Part shown: piece by piece, positions 14,994 to 23,588 of the stretch | Layout: each line of letters begins with the position of its first letter | How positions within the stretch are numbered: the stretch's first letter is position 1 | DNA from: Vibrio splendidus | GTDB taxonomy: Bacteria; Pseudomonadota; Gammaproteobacteria; Enterobacterales; Vibrionaceae | Length of the DNA stretch: 64,000 nt | Assembly (NCBI RefSeq): GCF_003345295.1 | Contig: NZ_CP031055.1 | Location: 3,348,001 to 3,412,000 of the forward strand | Direction: 5' to 3' | The notes under the pieces: model-generated | The model's database searches: none | The model's input: the letters and a program-made list of their open reading frames with translations, nothing else | What the model was told of the DNA's origin: nothing | Translations under genes and position numbers: made by a program

Positions 14994-15494
14994 TTATCCT
15001 TTGTGACGATGTCTTAAATCCCATACACGCCACTGACTCGCTTTAATGTGCGCATGAGCGTCACGTTTAAGCTGAGTTAATGTAAACGTGTTTGAGAATA
15101 TGTCACCACTTAGACAGTGGCTACAGAACTGATGGCAGTTTTCATTTAACAGGGAGTAGTCTGTTTGTACACCAAGCATAGCTCCTGCTATTTGAGCAGT
15201 AGACTCATTGCCAACGGCTCTACCTTGGGTATTGCAGCTTACGTAAATCGAAAGGGCTGTGGTATCCGCCAGAAACTGACGAATTGATGCAGCTTCGATA
15301 AGGCCTTTGCCATTACGATGAATGATACGTCCATTTCCCATGTAGACACCTGAATGCTCAGCATATCCAAACGCGAGATCGCAATACACAATGCTCCCCC
15401 TAATTGGGCTGTTGGTTTTCCAGAATAAATTTTGAATTAAACTTTTCGATAAGTTGCCGACTAGAAAGCTGCCTATTGCGTTATATGGATTCAT
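14994..15494 (-). CDS. LRAT/NlpC-P60-like permuted papain-fold protein
   Basis: A 166-residue protein with the circularly permuted papain layout: catalytic His in AEHSGVYMGNGRIIH (H47, second His H59) before the catalytic Cys in NENCHQFCSHC (C120). This order and the NCxxFC motif are typical of LRAT/HRASLS-like enzymes, which act as acyltransferases or amidases on lipids or peptides. No signal peptide is present. In bacterial mobile elements the role of such enzymes is unknown. The gene is single, oriented toward the Gp2-like gene. Confidence 0.75.
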   Translation of the reverse strand: MNPYNAIGSFLVGNLSKSLIQNLFWKTNSPIRGSIVYCDLAFGYAEHSGVYMGNGRIIHRNGKGLIEAASIRQFLADTTALSIYVSCNTQGRAVGNESTAQIAGAMLGVQTDYSLLNENCHQFCSHCLSGDIFSNTFTLTQLKRDAHAHIKASQWRVWDLRHRHKG

Positions 15495-15595
15495 GTTATT
15501 TGATCTCCAATGTGGTGATGACGAAACTCAAAAAGGCTCTGAGCTTAATGTTTATAAGGGATTAGCGGTCCCGCCCCCTGAGTAAATGATTAGGT

Positions 15596-16156
15596 TTAAA
15601 GTTCAAGAGAAACGAAGTCCTTATCAACCTCATCTTGAGTAATACCGATATAGCGAAGCGTCACGCCTTCTGAAGTATGGCGAAGCATTTTCATGACACG
15701 GCCTATATCTTTTGTGGATTGGTAAAGAAAGTAGCCTCGCGTCTTTCTCATCGAATGAGTACCTAAAGCGATATTCAGCTCTTGGCCTACTTGCTGAAAT
15801 GCCATGGACACAGCGCGTCGCGAGATTGGCTGGGGTGGTTTGTTTTTCAGCTGTTGGCATCGGTGGGATTGAAACAAATAGATGTGGTCGGGATGTTGCT
15901 CTCTCAATCTAGCAATGTACTGCTGTGCTTTGGTATTGAGCTGAATGTTGGCGAACTTGCCAGTTTTACTTTCACGAATAATGACTCGGTCGCCATGAAT
16001 GTCTTCAAAGCGAATCGACAACAAATCAGAAATTCTCAGTGCTAGGTTTAATCCGATATGCCATACATCGGCCATTTGTGGATGACAACGAATACTCAAT
16101 AGGTGACCAACCATACGTATAGTGCCATCGTCTTTGACTGCTTGGACCTCAGCCAT
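15596..16156 (-). CDS. Minimal tyrosine recombinase
   Basis: A 186-residue protein holding just the catalytic domain of the phage-integrase family. All active-site residues are visible: R41 (LALRISDLL), K64 or K67, HSMR (H134, R137), LRH (H160) and RYIG (Y169). The arm- and core-binding N-terminal domain is missing, as in XerH-like or fimbrial-switch recombinases (FimB/FimE). ATG 16156 has AAGGAAG upstream; the open frame reaches 16201. It may resolve multimers or invert a segment. Confidence 0.85.
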   Translation of the reverse strand: MAEVQAVKDDGTIRMVGHLLSIRCHPQMADVWHIGLNLALRISDLLSIRFEDIHGDRVIIRESKTGKFANIQLNTKAQQYIARLREQHPDHIYLFQSHRCQQLKNKPPQPISRRAVSMAFQQVGQELNIALGTHSMRKTRGYFLYQSTKDIGRVMKMLRHTSEGVTLRYIGITQDEVDKDFVSLEL

Positions 16157-16367
16157 AATCTGCTTCCTTTTTTGTCTGTAGAAGGGTGTTTTGGGAAGCA
16201 CAGAGCAGGCGATATTAAAGAGTCCTTATACATCAAGGGATTGATGCTTCCCGTTTTAACAATATGGGAAGCAGCCTCGTTTTGGCTCTGTGCTGGTGGT
16301 TGTGTTGAATGCTTGTGATATGGAGTTGAGCAAGACGGTCAGTGGATATGATTGTTACGAGTGATGA

Positions 16368-16796
16368 TTAACTGTACTCAACCTGAATTTGGTCGTAGGC
16401 GTTCATTTCTACATAAGCTAGAAAGTTACACTCCCACATTTCATACAGCTCGGTTGTTTCTTGGAGGTACATACCAAGCCATCCGCTGAAACGAGCGAAA
16501 GCGACGCTGTTAGCAAAATCAAAAGCCAAGTCAGGAACGAGTTCTGGTGTACTGGCTCCCACATAAACAAGGTCAGTGATTTCAATAAGCGCGATATGGC
16601 TATCTTTGACATCCACCGTAATAGAGACAGGGTGAAAGCCGCCTTCTTTTGGGTGGTAATTGGTATCTTGAAAACAGATGGTCATTTTTCCTCGGTAATT
16701 AACACCATCAATAGAGCGTTTGATTAGGTCTTTCAATTGATGTGAAGGCTTAGCTCGCTTGCACGCGAACATAGCCAGATTGGCTGCTTGATTCAT
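16368..16796 (-). CDS. DUF2787-family protein
   Basis: A 142-residue soluble protein. The stretches INYRGK-like VNYRGKMTICFQD, YHPKEGGFHPVSI, TDLVYVGASTPELVPDLAFDF and MWECNFLAYVEM match what I recall of the DUF2787 family, found mainly in Vibrio mobile elements next to radC-like genes. Function is unknown. It follows the gene at 16823-17248 by 26 bp in one operon with the RadC-like gene. Confidence 0.7.
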   Translation of the reverse strand: MNQAANLAMFACKRAKPSHQLKDLIKRSIDGVNYRGKMTICFQDTNYHPKEGGFHPVSITVDVKDSHIALIEITDLVYVGASTPELVPDLAFDFANSVAFARFSGWLGMYLQETTELYEMWECNFLAYVEMNAYDQIQVEYS

Positions 16797-16822
16797 AGGA
16801 ACCTCTTTGAAATAGGTTAGGA

Positions 16823-17248
16823 TTAACGAACGGATGTGATGTTGATTGAGATAGCTGGTTGCGTGATGAGAGTGTGAGTGATGGCTTTAAGCCAGCTAGC
16901 AAGTAAGGTTTGAACTTCTGGCCGTTGTAAGTTGCACTGCTTAATCTCTGGGTGGTAGAACCAACACCCTACGAAGTTGAAATACAGCGATAACTCTTTT
17001 TGTGGCTTACCAGTAACCATCACATCAAAGGTGGCAATAAAGCGAAGTTGCCAAGGTGTTTTGCTTGATGTTCGCTCTAATTGAATTTCGATTGGTTGAA
17101 AGCGACTATTTATATCTTTAGAGCGTATGTTTAACGCTACCCGCTCGACTGTGTTTGGGATGATGTTGTCAGACATAAGTGCTTCAAGAAAACAATGCAT
17201 GGGACTAACGAGTTCATCATTTACCCCTGAAATAACAAACTTATTCAT
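16823..17248 (-). CDS. Unknown protein, possibly a DUF2787 relative
   Basis: A 141-residue protein coupled to the RadC-like gene by an ATGA overlap. It shares with the downstream DUF2787 protein a similar size and layout: an N-terminal helix, then strands (FIATFDVMV, LSLYFNFVGCWFYHPEI) and a C-terminal helix. I see no motif with a known activity. The frame is open to 17278, but the overlap start is preferred. Confidence 0.6.
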   Translation of the reverse strand: MNKFVISGVNDELVSPMHCFLEALMSDNIIPNTVERVALNIRSKDINSRFQPIEIQLERTSSKTPWQLRFIATFDVMVTGKPQKELSLYFNFVGCWFYHPEIKQCNLQRPEVQTLLASWLKAITHTLITQPAISINITSVR

Positions 17249-17721
17249 ACCCACCCCTTTTCTGCAAATGACACACAATCCTCACCCACAACGATGTGGT
17301 CCAACACTCGGATATCCACCAGCTTGAGAGCATCCACTAAACGCTGTGTAATGCGTCTATCTGCTTGAGAGGGCTCAGCAATACCTGAAGGATGGTTATG
17401 AGCAAAAACGACGGCAGCAGCGTTATGGTTTAGTGCTGCTTTGAGTACCTCGCGTGGGTAAATAGAGGCAGCATCGATAGTGCCAAAGAACAACTCTTCA
17501 AAACTGATCAATTGATGTTGATTATCAAGAAACATCACGGCGAACACTTCGCGGTCATGAGCCCCTAACTTGAGCTTTAAATATTCCTTAACATTGGTTG
17601 GGTTAGTGAACGTGCCTTCTCGCTTGTATTTCGCAGCCAGTGCTTCGGCTGCACGCTCTAGCAGTTCATTTAACTCTGAAGTTTTGAATGGGTAATCGTG
17701 TTGGTTGTTGGCGTTACGCAT
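17245..17721 (-). CDS. Mobile-element RadC-like JAMM protein
   Basis: A 158-residue protein with the complete JAB/MPN metal site (HNHPSG, H108, H110, S112, and D121). It lacks the N-terminal helix-hairpin-helix domain of the chromosomal RadC at 32014, with which it shares the segments TIDAASIYPREV and HPSGxAEPSQADRRIT. Such short RadC-like genes are common in integrative elements; a role in DNA handling during transfer or in anti-restriction has been suggested, but none is proven. It leads a three-gene operon. Confidence 0.85.
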   Translation of the reverse strand: MRNANNQHDYPFKTSELNELLERAAEALAAKYKREGTFTNPTNVKEYLKLKLGAHDREVFAVMFLDNQHQLISFEELFFGTIDAASIYPREVLKAALNHNAAAVVFAHNHPSGIAEPSQADRRITQRLVDALKLVDIRVLDHIVVGEDCVSFAEKGWV

Positions 17722-17940
17722 AAGAGCTCCTGGGTTATCTGTTTGGTTATGCGTACTGATGAAATATATCTGAGAGCATTTTGAATCGGGGTGTGAAGAG
17801 GGAGTATTTCCAGAGACAGGTAAAAAATAACTCTCTTGCCGTTGTTATGTAGCAATCGCAATAAAGCGACGAATGAACAATCAACACAATCAGCTGGTGC
17901 AAAGGATGTATCGGCTTTTTAGTCTCTGGAGAGTATAAAA

Positions 17941-18378
17941 ATGAAAAAAGAAATTTATGTAGAAGCAGCCACCGCAGAGAAGCGAAGAGGACGACTCTCT
18001 GCTGGGGTAGGGCTGGTTGTATTCGATGACTATGAAAGAATAGCGGATGAAGACTGGCTGCTCCTTGATAGCATCACAGACCGTAATTACGCAGACTTAT
18101 CAGCACTTGCTTTTGGGCTAGAGCGTGCTTGTGATGGCGATATTATTTATTTAAGCAGTGACTATTGCGTTGATGGTTTTAATGAATGGCTTGATGGTTG
18201 GAAACGTCGAAATTGGCGTAAATCAAATAAAAAACCGATAGCTCATCAAGACCTTTGGGAGCTAGTGGATAAACGAAGTGCAGATAAACAAGTTGAGGTG
18301 AGGAAAGCAGCTGCTTGCTCCGCAGGAAGAGATGCCGCTTATAGATACGCTGTCGCAGTGGCGAATGGTCAGTTGTAA
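17941..18378 (+). CDS. RNase HI-like protein with altered active site
   Basis: A 145-residue protein aligned by eye over its length with RNase HI. The best match is IIYLSSDYCVDGF, then WLDGWKRRNWRKSNKKPI and QDLWELVD, against E. coli STDSQYV and WKKRGWKTADKKPV. Of the four catalytic acids, the first reads E8 (Asp in RNase HI), the second D52 (Glu), while D74 and D131 are kept. Size is near that of RnhA (155). It may cut RNA in RNA-DNA hybrids or only bind them. It ends at a strong terminator. Confidence 0.7.
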   Translation: MKKEIYVEAATAEKRRGRLSAGVGLVVFDDYERIADEDWLLLDSITDRNYADLSALAFGLERACDGDIIYLSSDYCVDGFNEWLDGWKRRNWRKSNKKPIAHQDLWELVDKRSADKQVEVRKAAACSAGRDAAYRYAVAVANGQL

Positions 18379-18382
18379 TAAT

Positions 18383-18424
18383 GAATCACTTGTTGGCATA
18401 GCCAGCAAGTGATTCCTGTTTTTG
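18383..18424 (+). terminator. Terminator after the RNase HI-like gene
   Basis: A 14-bp stem (AATCACTTGTTGGC with GCCAGCAAGTGATT, one G-U pair) and a tail of CCTGTTTTT. It starts 5 bp after the stop. Confidence 0.85.
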
Positions 18425-18537
18425 TGCAACCCTAATATGTCTGTTTAGCCATCTCCTGACAGTAGGTTAGATAGGTAAAAGTAAAAAATAACGCAGAGGC
18501 CTTTGTTATGAGTTGAACTACATAACAAGGTTTCAAA

Positions 18538-18720
18538 ATGAAATTTCTTAAATTACAACAAGTCATGGATAAAACAACACTCTGTCGAAGCAGCATCTAC
18601 AACTTGATTAAGGCTGGTGAATTTCCTAAGAATGTAACCGTGATGGGTAAGCGAAAGGCTTGGCTGGAAAGTGAGGTAGAAGATTGGATGGTGAGTAAAA
18701 TCGGGATCTCAGAACTTTAA
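18538..18720 (+). CDS. AlpA-family excisionase/regulator
   Basis: A 60-residue MerR-like winged helix: FLKLQQVMDKTTLCRSSIYNLI, then GEFPKNVTVMGKRKAWLESEVEDWM. AlpA-type proteins of P4-like and MGI-type islands act as recombination directionality factors or activate the integrase. It lies 7 kb from the integrase on the opposite strand. A strong palindrome follows 37 bp downstream. Confidence 0.9.
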   Translation: MKFLKLQQVMDKTTLCRSSIYNLIKAGEFPKNVTVMGKRKAWLESEVEDWMVSKIGISEL

Positions 18721-18756
18721 ATTTACTATAAAGCCAACGCTAAAGAAGTTATATTA

Positions 18757-18791
18757 ATCATTGACATTTAAGGGCTTTAAATGTCAATGAT
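18757..18791. repeat. 35-bp inverted repeat between alpA and the defence operon
   Basis: Perfect 15-bp arms (ATCATTGACATTTAA and its complement) surround GGGCT. It has no T run typical of terminators. It could be an operator, for example for the AlpA-like protein, or a structural element. Confidence 0.85.
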
Positions 18792-18888
18792 GAGGCATCA
18801 AGAGGTGCCAATGCTATAGAAAGATACCTACCATGACATATCACAGTAAAAGATTTAGTGAGGGGGTCTCTAGTCAGCAATAGTTTAA

Positions 18889-18910
18889 AACCAGCCTTTA
18901 AAGGCCGGTT
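18889..18910. promoter_or_regulatory. Hairpin in the leader of the ABC-3C operon
   Basis: AACCAGCCTTT and AAAGGCCGGTT pair with one mismatch, directly before the AAGGAG ribosome-binding site (18913-18918). It could block translation or act as an operator. Confidence 0.6.
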
Positions 18911-18923
18911 CTAAGGAGAGATA

Positions 18924-20057
18924 GTGAGTAGTGGCCAAACAAAAAATGCAGCTCTAACAACCGCATTAGCATTTCATTATCAAGTGCTAATTGGGTTGCA
19001 TAAGTGTTTTTTACTTGAAGATGGTCAGTCGATTTGGTTCGAAAAGGATGGCGATGTTAGTTTTATTTCGCCTGATACTTTGGCATCAGTACAAACCGAA
19101 GTAAAAGATTATGCGGTGCCACTGACGGATCATCATGAAAATCTTTGGAAAACGCTTAAAAATTGGCTCGCTTCAGATTTTGAACACATCCAGTATGGTG
19201 CTTTAGTTCTTCATACTACCCAAGCGTTTGGTGCAACAACTCGCTTAAGGGACTGGAACACACAAAGTGCTGCAGGGCGCTTGGACATACTAAAAACGAT
19301 TTTTTCAGAACGTACGGAAGAACAGCTTAAGGCTGAGAAGCCTTCAGCGATTATCAAACTACAGCAAGCTGTAATGGATGCTGATGAGCTACTTCTTGAA
19401 AGTGTACTTGCTAAAGTCACGTTATTTACACTAGCAGACAATGGAGAAGTGCTGGAAAAACAAGTGCTTTCAAAGCCTGTGGGTATTCCTAAGAATAATT
19501 TGAAAAGTTATCTTCATGGGCTTATTGGCTTTGTATATGCGCAAGCAACACAGCAATCTTGGAGTATCAAGCATCAAGATTTTTCTGCAAAGTGCGAAGA
19601 GCTCACTGCGCTTCTTTGCAAAAAGGAGTTCACTTTTCCTGCCTTTACGGGGCATGAGGCATCTGAACTAGAAATGGAAGTCTACCAAGATAGGCCGTTC
19701 GTGCAAAAAATTACTGAAATTGAGCATCACGAAATGATACCTGATGCCATCGGTAATTGGCTTGAATTACAAAACTCTCTGCTTGAGCAATTAGATGAGT
19801 ATCCATTATATAAAGATAAAACAGTGGCTTATCAGAACCAATTGATTAAAAAATATAAACTTGCTCATTCAAGTGCGCAACTTGAAGCAACAGATGCAAC
19901 TGCAATTAAAAGTTCGAAACTGCTGTATAACAAAACCATAGGTGAGCAGCCTTTAAATATGGGTAATGATATACCACCGATTGAATACAAAAATGGCTTG
20001 ATACATGACGCAATGGATGACGAAGAACGTGGCTTAGAATGGAGAGTGGAGTCATGA
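18924..20057 (+). CDS. ABC three-component system, nuclease-like effector
   Basis: A 377-residue protein from GTG 18924 with AAGGAGAG upstream. The N-terminal 65 residues fit the restriction-endonuclease-like fold found in such effectors (DUF4297/Cap4-like): ALAFHYQVLIGLHKCF, then E40, D44 (FEKDGDV) and the QTEVK motif (Q57, E59, K61), the D...QxExK metal site. The C-terminal two thirds are helical. In ABC-3C systems a nuclease effector is combined with a middle component and an ABC ATPase. It overlaps the next gene by 4 bp. DNA cleavage is inferred. Confidence 0.7.
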   Translation: MSSGQTKNAALTTALAFHYQVLIGLHKCFLLEDGQSIWFEKDGDVSFISPDTLASVQTEVKDYAVPLTDHHENLWKTLKNWLASDFEHIQYGALVLHTTQAFGATTRLRDWNTQSAAGRLDILKTIFSERTEEQLKAEKPSAIIKLQQAVMDADELLLESVLAKVTLFTLADNGEVLEKQVLSKPVGIPKNNLKSYLHGLIGFVYAQATQQSWSIKHQDFSAKCEELTALLCKKEFTFPAFTGHEASELEMEVYQDRPFVQKITEIEHHEMIPDAIGNWLELQNSLLEQLDEYPLYKDKTVAYQNQLIKKYKLAHSSAQLEATDATAIKSSKLLYNKTIGEQPLNMGNDIPPIEYKNGLIHDAMDDEERGLEWRVES

Positions 20058-20506
20058 GTAGTATTGTCGACGCCTTATACGAATTAAAGTACAACCCGTT
20101 TGAGTATGGTGAGTTTCTGGCCTCATTTTATACGGCTATGGATGAATCGGAGGATAGTTTACTACTCGCCCCTTTGGTTATCCCACTATGCAGCCACCCT
20201 CTTTTTAGTCGAAAGCTATTCAATTCTAACAAAAAGAGCACTATTTGGTCGGTTTTTGATGACCGGAGCAAGCTCTATGATCTGCAAGAACGCATTGATG
20301 GATTTCAAACTTTGACTGAACAATGTATTCAGTACTGTTTAATCAATGATTGGTTATCTGTAAACGAACAACGTTTGTCTCTTTGTGCATGTGATGGTGC
20401 TAATTCAACCTTTACAAGTCAAAAAAATGCGCAGAAGTTAGGGCGATTACTTAGTGGACATTCAGTAGTCGAGATTTATGCATTTTTAGGAGTAAAGCCA
20501 CGATGA
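20054..20506 (+). CDS. ABC three-component system, middle component
   Basis: A 150-residue helical protein. It opens with the pattern typical of middle components (YNPFEYGEFLASFYTAM, then LLAPLVIPLCSHPLF). These proteins bridge effector and ATPase; they have no enzymatic motif. ATG 20054 overlaps the effector stop (ATGA), and its own stop overlaps the ATPase start (ATGA at 20503), so the three are translated as a unit. Confidence 0.7.
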   Translation: MSSIVDALYELKYNPFEYGEFLASFYTAMDESEDSLLLAPLVIPLCSHPLFSRKLFNSNKKSTIWSVFDDRSKLYDLQERIDGFQTLTEQCIQYCLINDWLSVNEQRLSLCACDGANSTFTSQKNAQKLGRLLSGHSVVEIYAFLGVKPR

Positions 20507-22530
20507 AGACATTAATTCATGAGATTGGTGTTATTGATAAGCTGGGAAATAAGCATCCAGTTAGTTTTAAGAAGGGGCTCAATGTTGTCACTGGTAAGTC
20601 ATCGACGGGTAAAAGTGCTTTAATTGAAATATTTGACTATTGCTTTGGTAGTGGTGAAAACACTATACCCAAAGGTGTCATTACCACAAATGCAGCTATT
20701 TATTATGTTGCGCTTGCTGTCAATGAACAAGATATGGTGATTGCTCGTGATCCTGATATCGCGACTAAAGCCTTTTTTCGTCGTGTTGAGTCGTTTAACT
20801 CTGCCGATATTGTCCGTGATTATTTCAATAGCAACTATTTCCGTCCATTAAGTGAATTTAAGAAACATCTAAGAGGTTTTTTCTTGGATATAGATGATGT
20901 GGATGAGTCTTTGGCTGCCAGAGCAAATCGACGCAATAATGCTAAGGCTGCGACTCCATCCATACGTAGCTTTTCATCATTTATGCTCCAGCACCAAAAT
21001 CTTGTAGCTAATAAACATGCGTTATTCTACCGATTTGATGAAAAAGAAAAACGAGATCAAGCAATTGAGCATACCAAGATATTTTTAGGCTTAGTCGATC
21101 AAAAATTCTTTCACTTAAAGCAAGAGAAAGAACGATTAAGTATGGATATCAGACGTTTGGAGCGCCAGAAAGAGACTAACAAGCGTACGTCAGAAAAGTA
21201 TAAACTAAATGTTGGTCCGGTTTTAAACCAGTTGTATGCGCTGATGGGGTTTAAGGAGGAACCATTATCATTAGAAAGGTTATTACGCCACCCTCAAGAT
21301 GGAAAAGATCAACTTGATAGCATTATCGTACCCGAAAAAATTAACCATAATTCAGACGCTATCACACTGCGGTACAACCAGCTTAAACTAGATCGTAACA
21401 AAAAAACTGCTGAACTCAGGAAACTACAGCGTCAAACTGCTTCAATTAATAAGCACATTCAAGAAGAAGAGCTTTTCGTCGGTAACGTAAAACAATTTAG
21501 CTCACCTGGACATGTACACATATCTTCTTCAGTTTGTCCATTTTGTCACACCGAAAAAGACAATTTGCGAGAAAGTGCAGAGAAACTCCAGAAAGCTATT
21601 CTTAAAGTATCAGGAAACCTTGCTCAAGCCCGTCCAATGAAAGCAAAGTTTGAATCGTCTTTAGTTGATGTGAAGCGTAAGACAGAGGCTGTTAGCCGAG
21701 CACTTACTGAGTTAAATCAGCAAGTAATGGAAATTGAGAAAACAGAAAAGCAGTTAGTAGAGCAAAAGAGTCTGTATGAAAGTATTTTGATGCAGAAGGC
21801 TAAACTATTTGCACTGATCGATACATTAAATATGGCCGATGATGCAGAGCTTGAAAAGCAAGTTAAAGATCTTAGCAAGCAGATAAAAGACATCACAAGA
21901 GACCTTAAAAAATATGATGTGCAAAAAGGGTTAGAAAAGGCATCAGCTGACGTAAACACATATATGGCTGATATTGGTAGCTATTTCGAATTTGAAGCTA
22001 GCTACAAGCCTATCAATCTCCACTTTTCATTCGAAACATTCGACCTGTATCACCTAACCCCTACAAATGAAAAAATTCACTTAAGATCAATGGGGAGCGG
22101 CGCAAACTGGTTGTACTGTCATGTGACTTTATTTTTAGCCTTACATAAATATTTTTCGCTGCAGGGGAATAGTTGCGCTATCCCTTCAATTCTGTTTTTC
22201 GACCAACCTACTCAAGTTTATTTTCCGAACTTTAATCGTGATAATGCTGATACTTTCGAAGAGCAAAAGAATCTAGAGTCTGAGCAGCGAACAAAAAAAG
22301 AAAGGCATGTAGATGAAGATATCAAAGCTGTTGAGAACTTGTTTAGCCAGTTTTCAAATTATTGTAGTGAACTAGAGTTGGATAACGGGTTTAGTCCTCA
22401 AATCATAGTGACAGATCATGCTGATAGTTTAACACTATCTAATGGGGTACCTTTTGAGGATCTAGTTAACGGAAACCGGTGGCGCTCCCGAGGGCTTATT
22501 GAACCTGTTCACGATACGGGGGAAGAATGA
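20503..22530 (+). CDS. ABC three-component system, SMC-like ATPase (DUF3732-type)
   Basis: A 675-residue ABC ATPase. Walker A is GKSSTGKS (residues 31-38). Two coiled coils (about 200-340 and 360-500) flank a CxxC zinc-hook (VCPFCH near residue 346). The signature-like SMGSGANWL lies near residue 530, and the Walker B strand SILFFDQPTQ near 560, with Gln where the catalytic Glu is common; DQPTQ is typical of DUF3732 proteins. It likely senses a nucleic-acid structure made by phage or plasmid and triggers the effector. Confidence 0.85.
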   Translation: MKTLIHEIGVIDKLGNKHPVSFKKGLNVVTGKSSTGKSALIEIFDYCFGSGENTIPKGVITTNAAIYYVALAVNEQDMVIARDPDIATKAFFRRVESFNSADIVRDYFNSNYFRPLSEFKKHLRGFFLDIDDVDESLAARANRRNNAKAATPSIRSFSSFMLQHQNLVANKHALFYRFDEKEKRDQAIEHTKIFLGLVDQKFFHLKQEKERLSMDIRRLERQKETNKRTSEKYKLNVGPVLNQLYALMGFKEEPLSLERLLRHPQDGKDQLDSIIVPEKINHNSDAITLRYNQLKLDRNKKTAELRKLQRQTASINKHIQEEELFVGNVKQFSSPGHVHISSSVCPFCHTEKDNLRESAEKLQKAILKVSGNLAQARPMKAKFESSLVDVKRKTEAVSRALTELNQQVMEIEKTEKQLVEQKSLYESILMQKAKLFALIDTLNMADDAELEKQVKDLSKQIKDITRDLKKYDVQKGLEKASADVNTYMADIGSYFEFEASYKPINLHFSFETFDLYHLTPTNEKIHLRSMGSGANWLYCHVTLFLALHKYFSLQGNSCAIPSILFFDQPTQVYFPNFNRDNADTFEEQKNLESEQRTKKERHVDEDIKAVENLFSQFSNYCSELELDNGFSPQIIVTDHADSLTLSNGVPFEDLVNGNRWRSRGLIEPVHDTGEE

Positions 22531-22604
22531 GATTCAAATATTTAATCGTTTTAAACCTTAGAGTTCAGCTCTATAGGGATATCAAGGAATATTGTTGAAA
22601 GCTT

Positions 22605-23579
22605 ATGAATAAGATTAAAGTTGCCGTCCCTAATATTAAATATGATGACAATGGTTTTAGCCAAATTCTCAAAATCATGGAGACTATAACGTCTGACCCT
22701 AAGAGAAATTTTGACTTTGATTTTAGTAAATGCTCTCGGTTAGATCATCATGGGGTAGTCATGTTGGGAGGACTAGCAAGGTACGTCAACTTTCAAAATA
22801 CAAAACTAGCCAGGTCTTTAATTTCTATTTTTGATGGTCAATCATTCGCAACTGCCGGTGTAATGTTTGATGTCAACTCTATGAGTGACTTAATCAGAAG
22901 CCGACTTATATCTAATAATTTTCTTAGTCACTTTTCTCAGGAGAATTTCGAAGGCTATGCAGGGGGAGATTATATAGGTTATCGGGAGCACACGACTCAT
23001 TTGGATGAAGATAATATCGCAGAACATTTAAATGAACAGTGGCTATCTGATGATAAAGTTAAACTTAGTGATATGCTAAAAAATGAAATTGTCAGTAGAA
23101 TATTTGAAATTTTCATGAATGCGTATGGACATGGGGCTGCGATCCAAGATTTAAAACAGCTAGGTGTCTATAGTTGCGGACAGTATGATCGAAAGGAAAA
23201 AACGCTTAGCCTTAGTGTTTTGGATTTTGGTCCTGGAATTGTACAGAATGTTAGGCGGTTCAATGGTGACATTGAGAGTGATATTGATGCTATGCAATGG
23301 GCGTTAGTTAAAGGAAACTCTACAGGTACTGATAGTGTGAAGCAAGGTATGCCAAGAGGCTTAGGTTTCGATCTATTGAGCGAGTTTGTTAGAATTAATG
23401 AGGGAGAGATGAGGATTTATAGCAATAAGGTTTATGCTAAAATCTCAAAAGGGAACGCTTTTGATATAGGTGTTTCTCAGCATAACTTTCCCGGCACATT
23501 AGTAAGTATTAAAATCAATTGTGATAATAAGCATTACCGCTTTAAATCTGAAGATGTTTCTCAGGTTAAATTTTTTTAG
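22605..23579 (+). CDS. GHKL ATPase with STAS-like N-terminus
   Basis: A 324-residue protein. Residues 1-110 contain a STAS-like strand pattern (FDFDFSKCSRLDHHGVVMLG). Residues about 150-310 are a GHKL ATPase with N-box E168-N172 (EIFMNAYGHG), G1 box DFGPG (D207-G211) and G2 box MPRGLGFDLL (G252, G254). There is no phospho-acceptor His, so it is not a standard sensor kinase; the fold resembles SpoIIAB/RsbW anti-sigma kinases. It starts 75 bp after the ABC ATPase gene and is followed 9 bp later by the STAS-like gene. Confidence 0.8.
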   Translation: MNKIKVAVPNIKYDDNGFSQILKIMETITSDPKRNFDFDFSKCSRLDHHGVVMLGGLARYVNFQNTKLARSLISIFDGQSFATAGVMFDVNSMSDLIRSRLISNNFLSHFSQENFEGYAGGDYIGYREHTTHLDEDNIAEHLNEQWLSDDKVKLSDMLKNEIVSRIFEIFMNAYGHGAAIQDLKQLGVYSCGQYDRKEKTLSLSVLDFGPGIVQNVRRFNGDIESDIDAMQWALVKGNSTGTDSVKQGMPRGLGFDLLSEFVRINEGEMRIYSNKVYAKISKGNAFDIGVSQHNFPGTLVSIKINCDNKHYRFKSEDVSQVKFF

Positions 23580-23588
23580 GAGTTGCCA

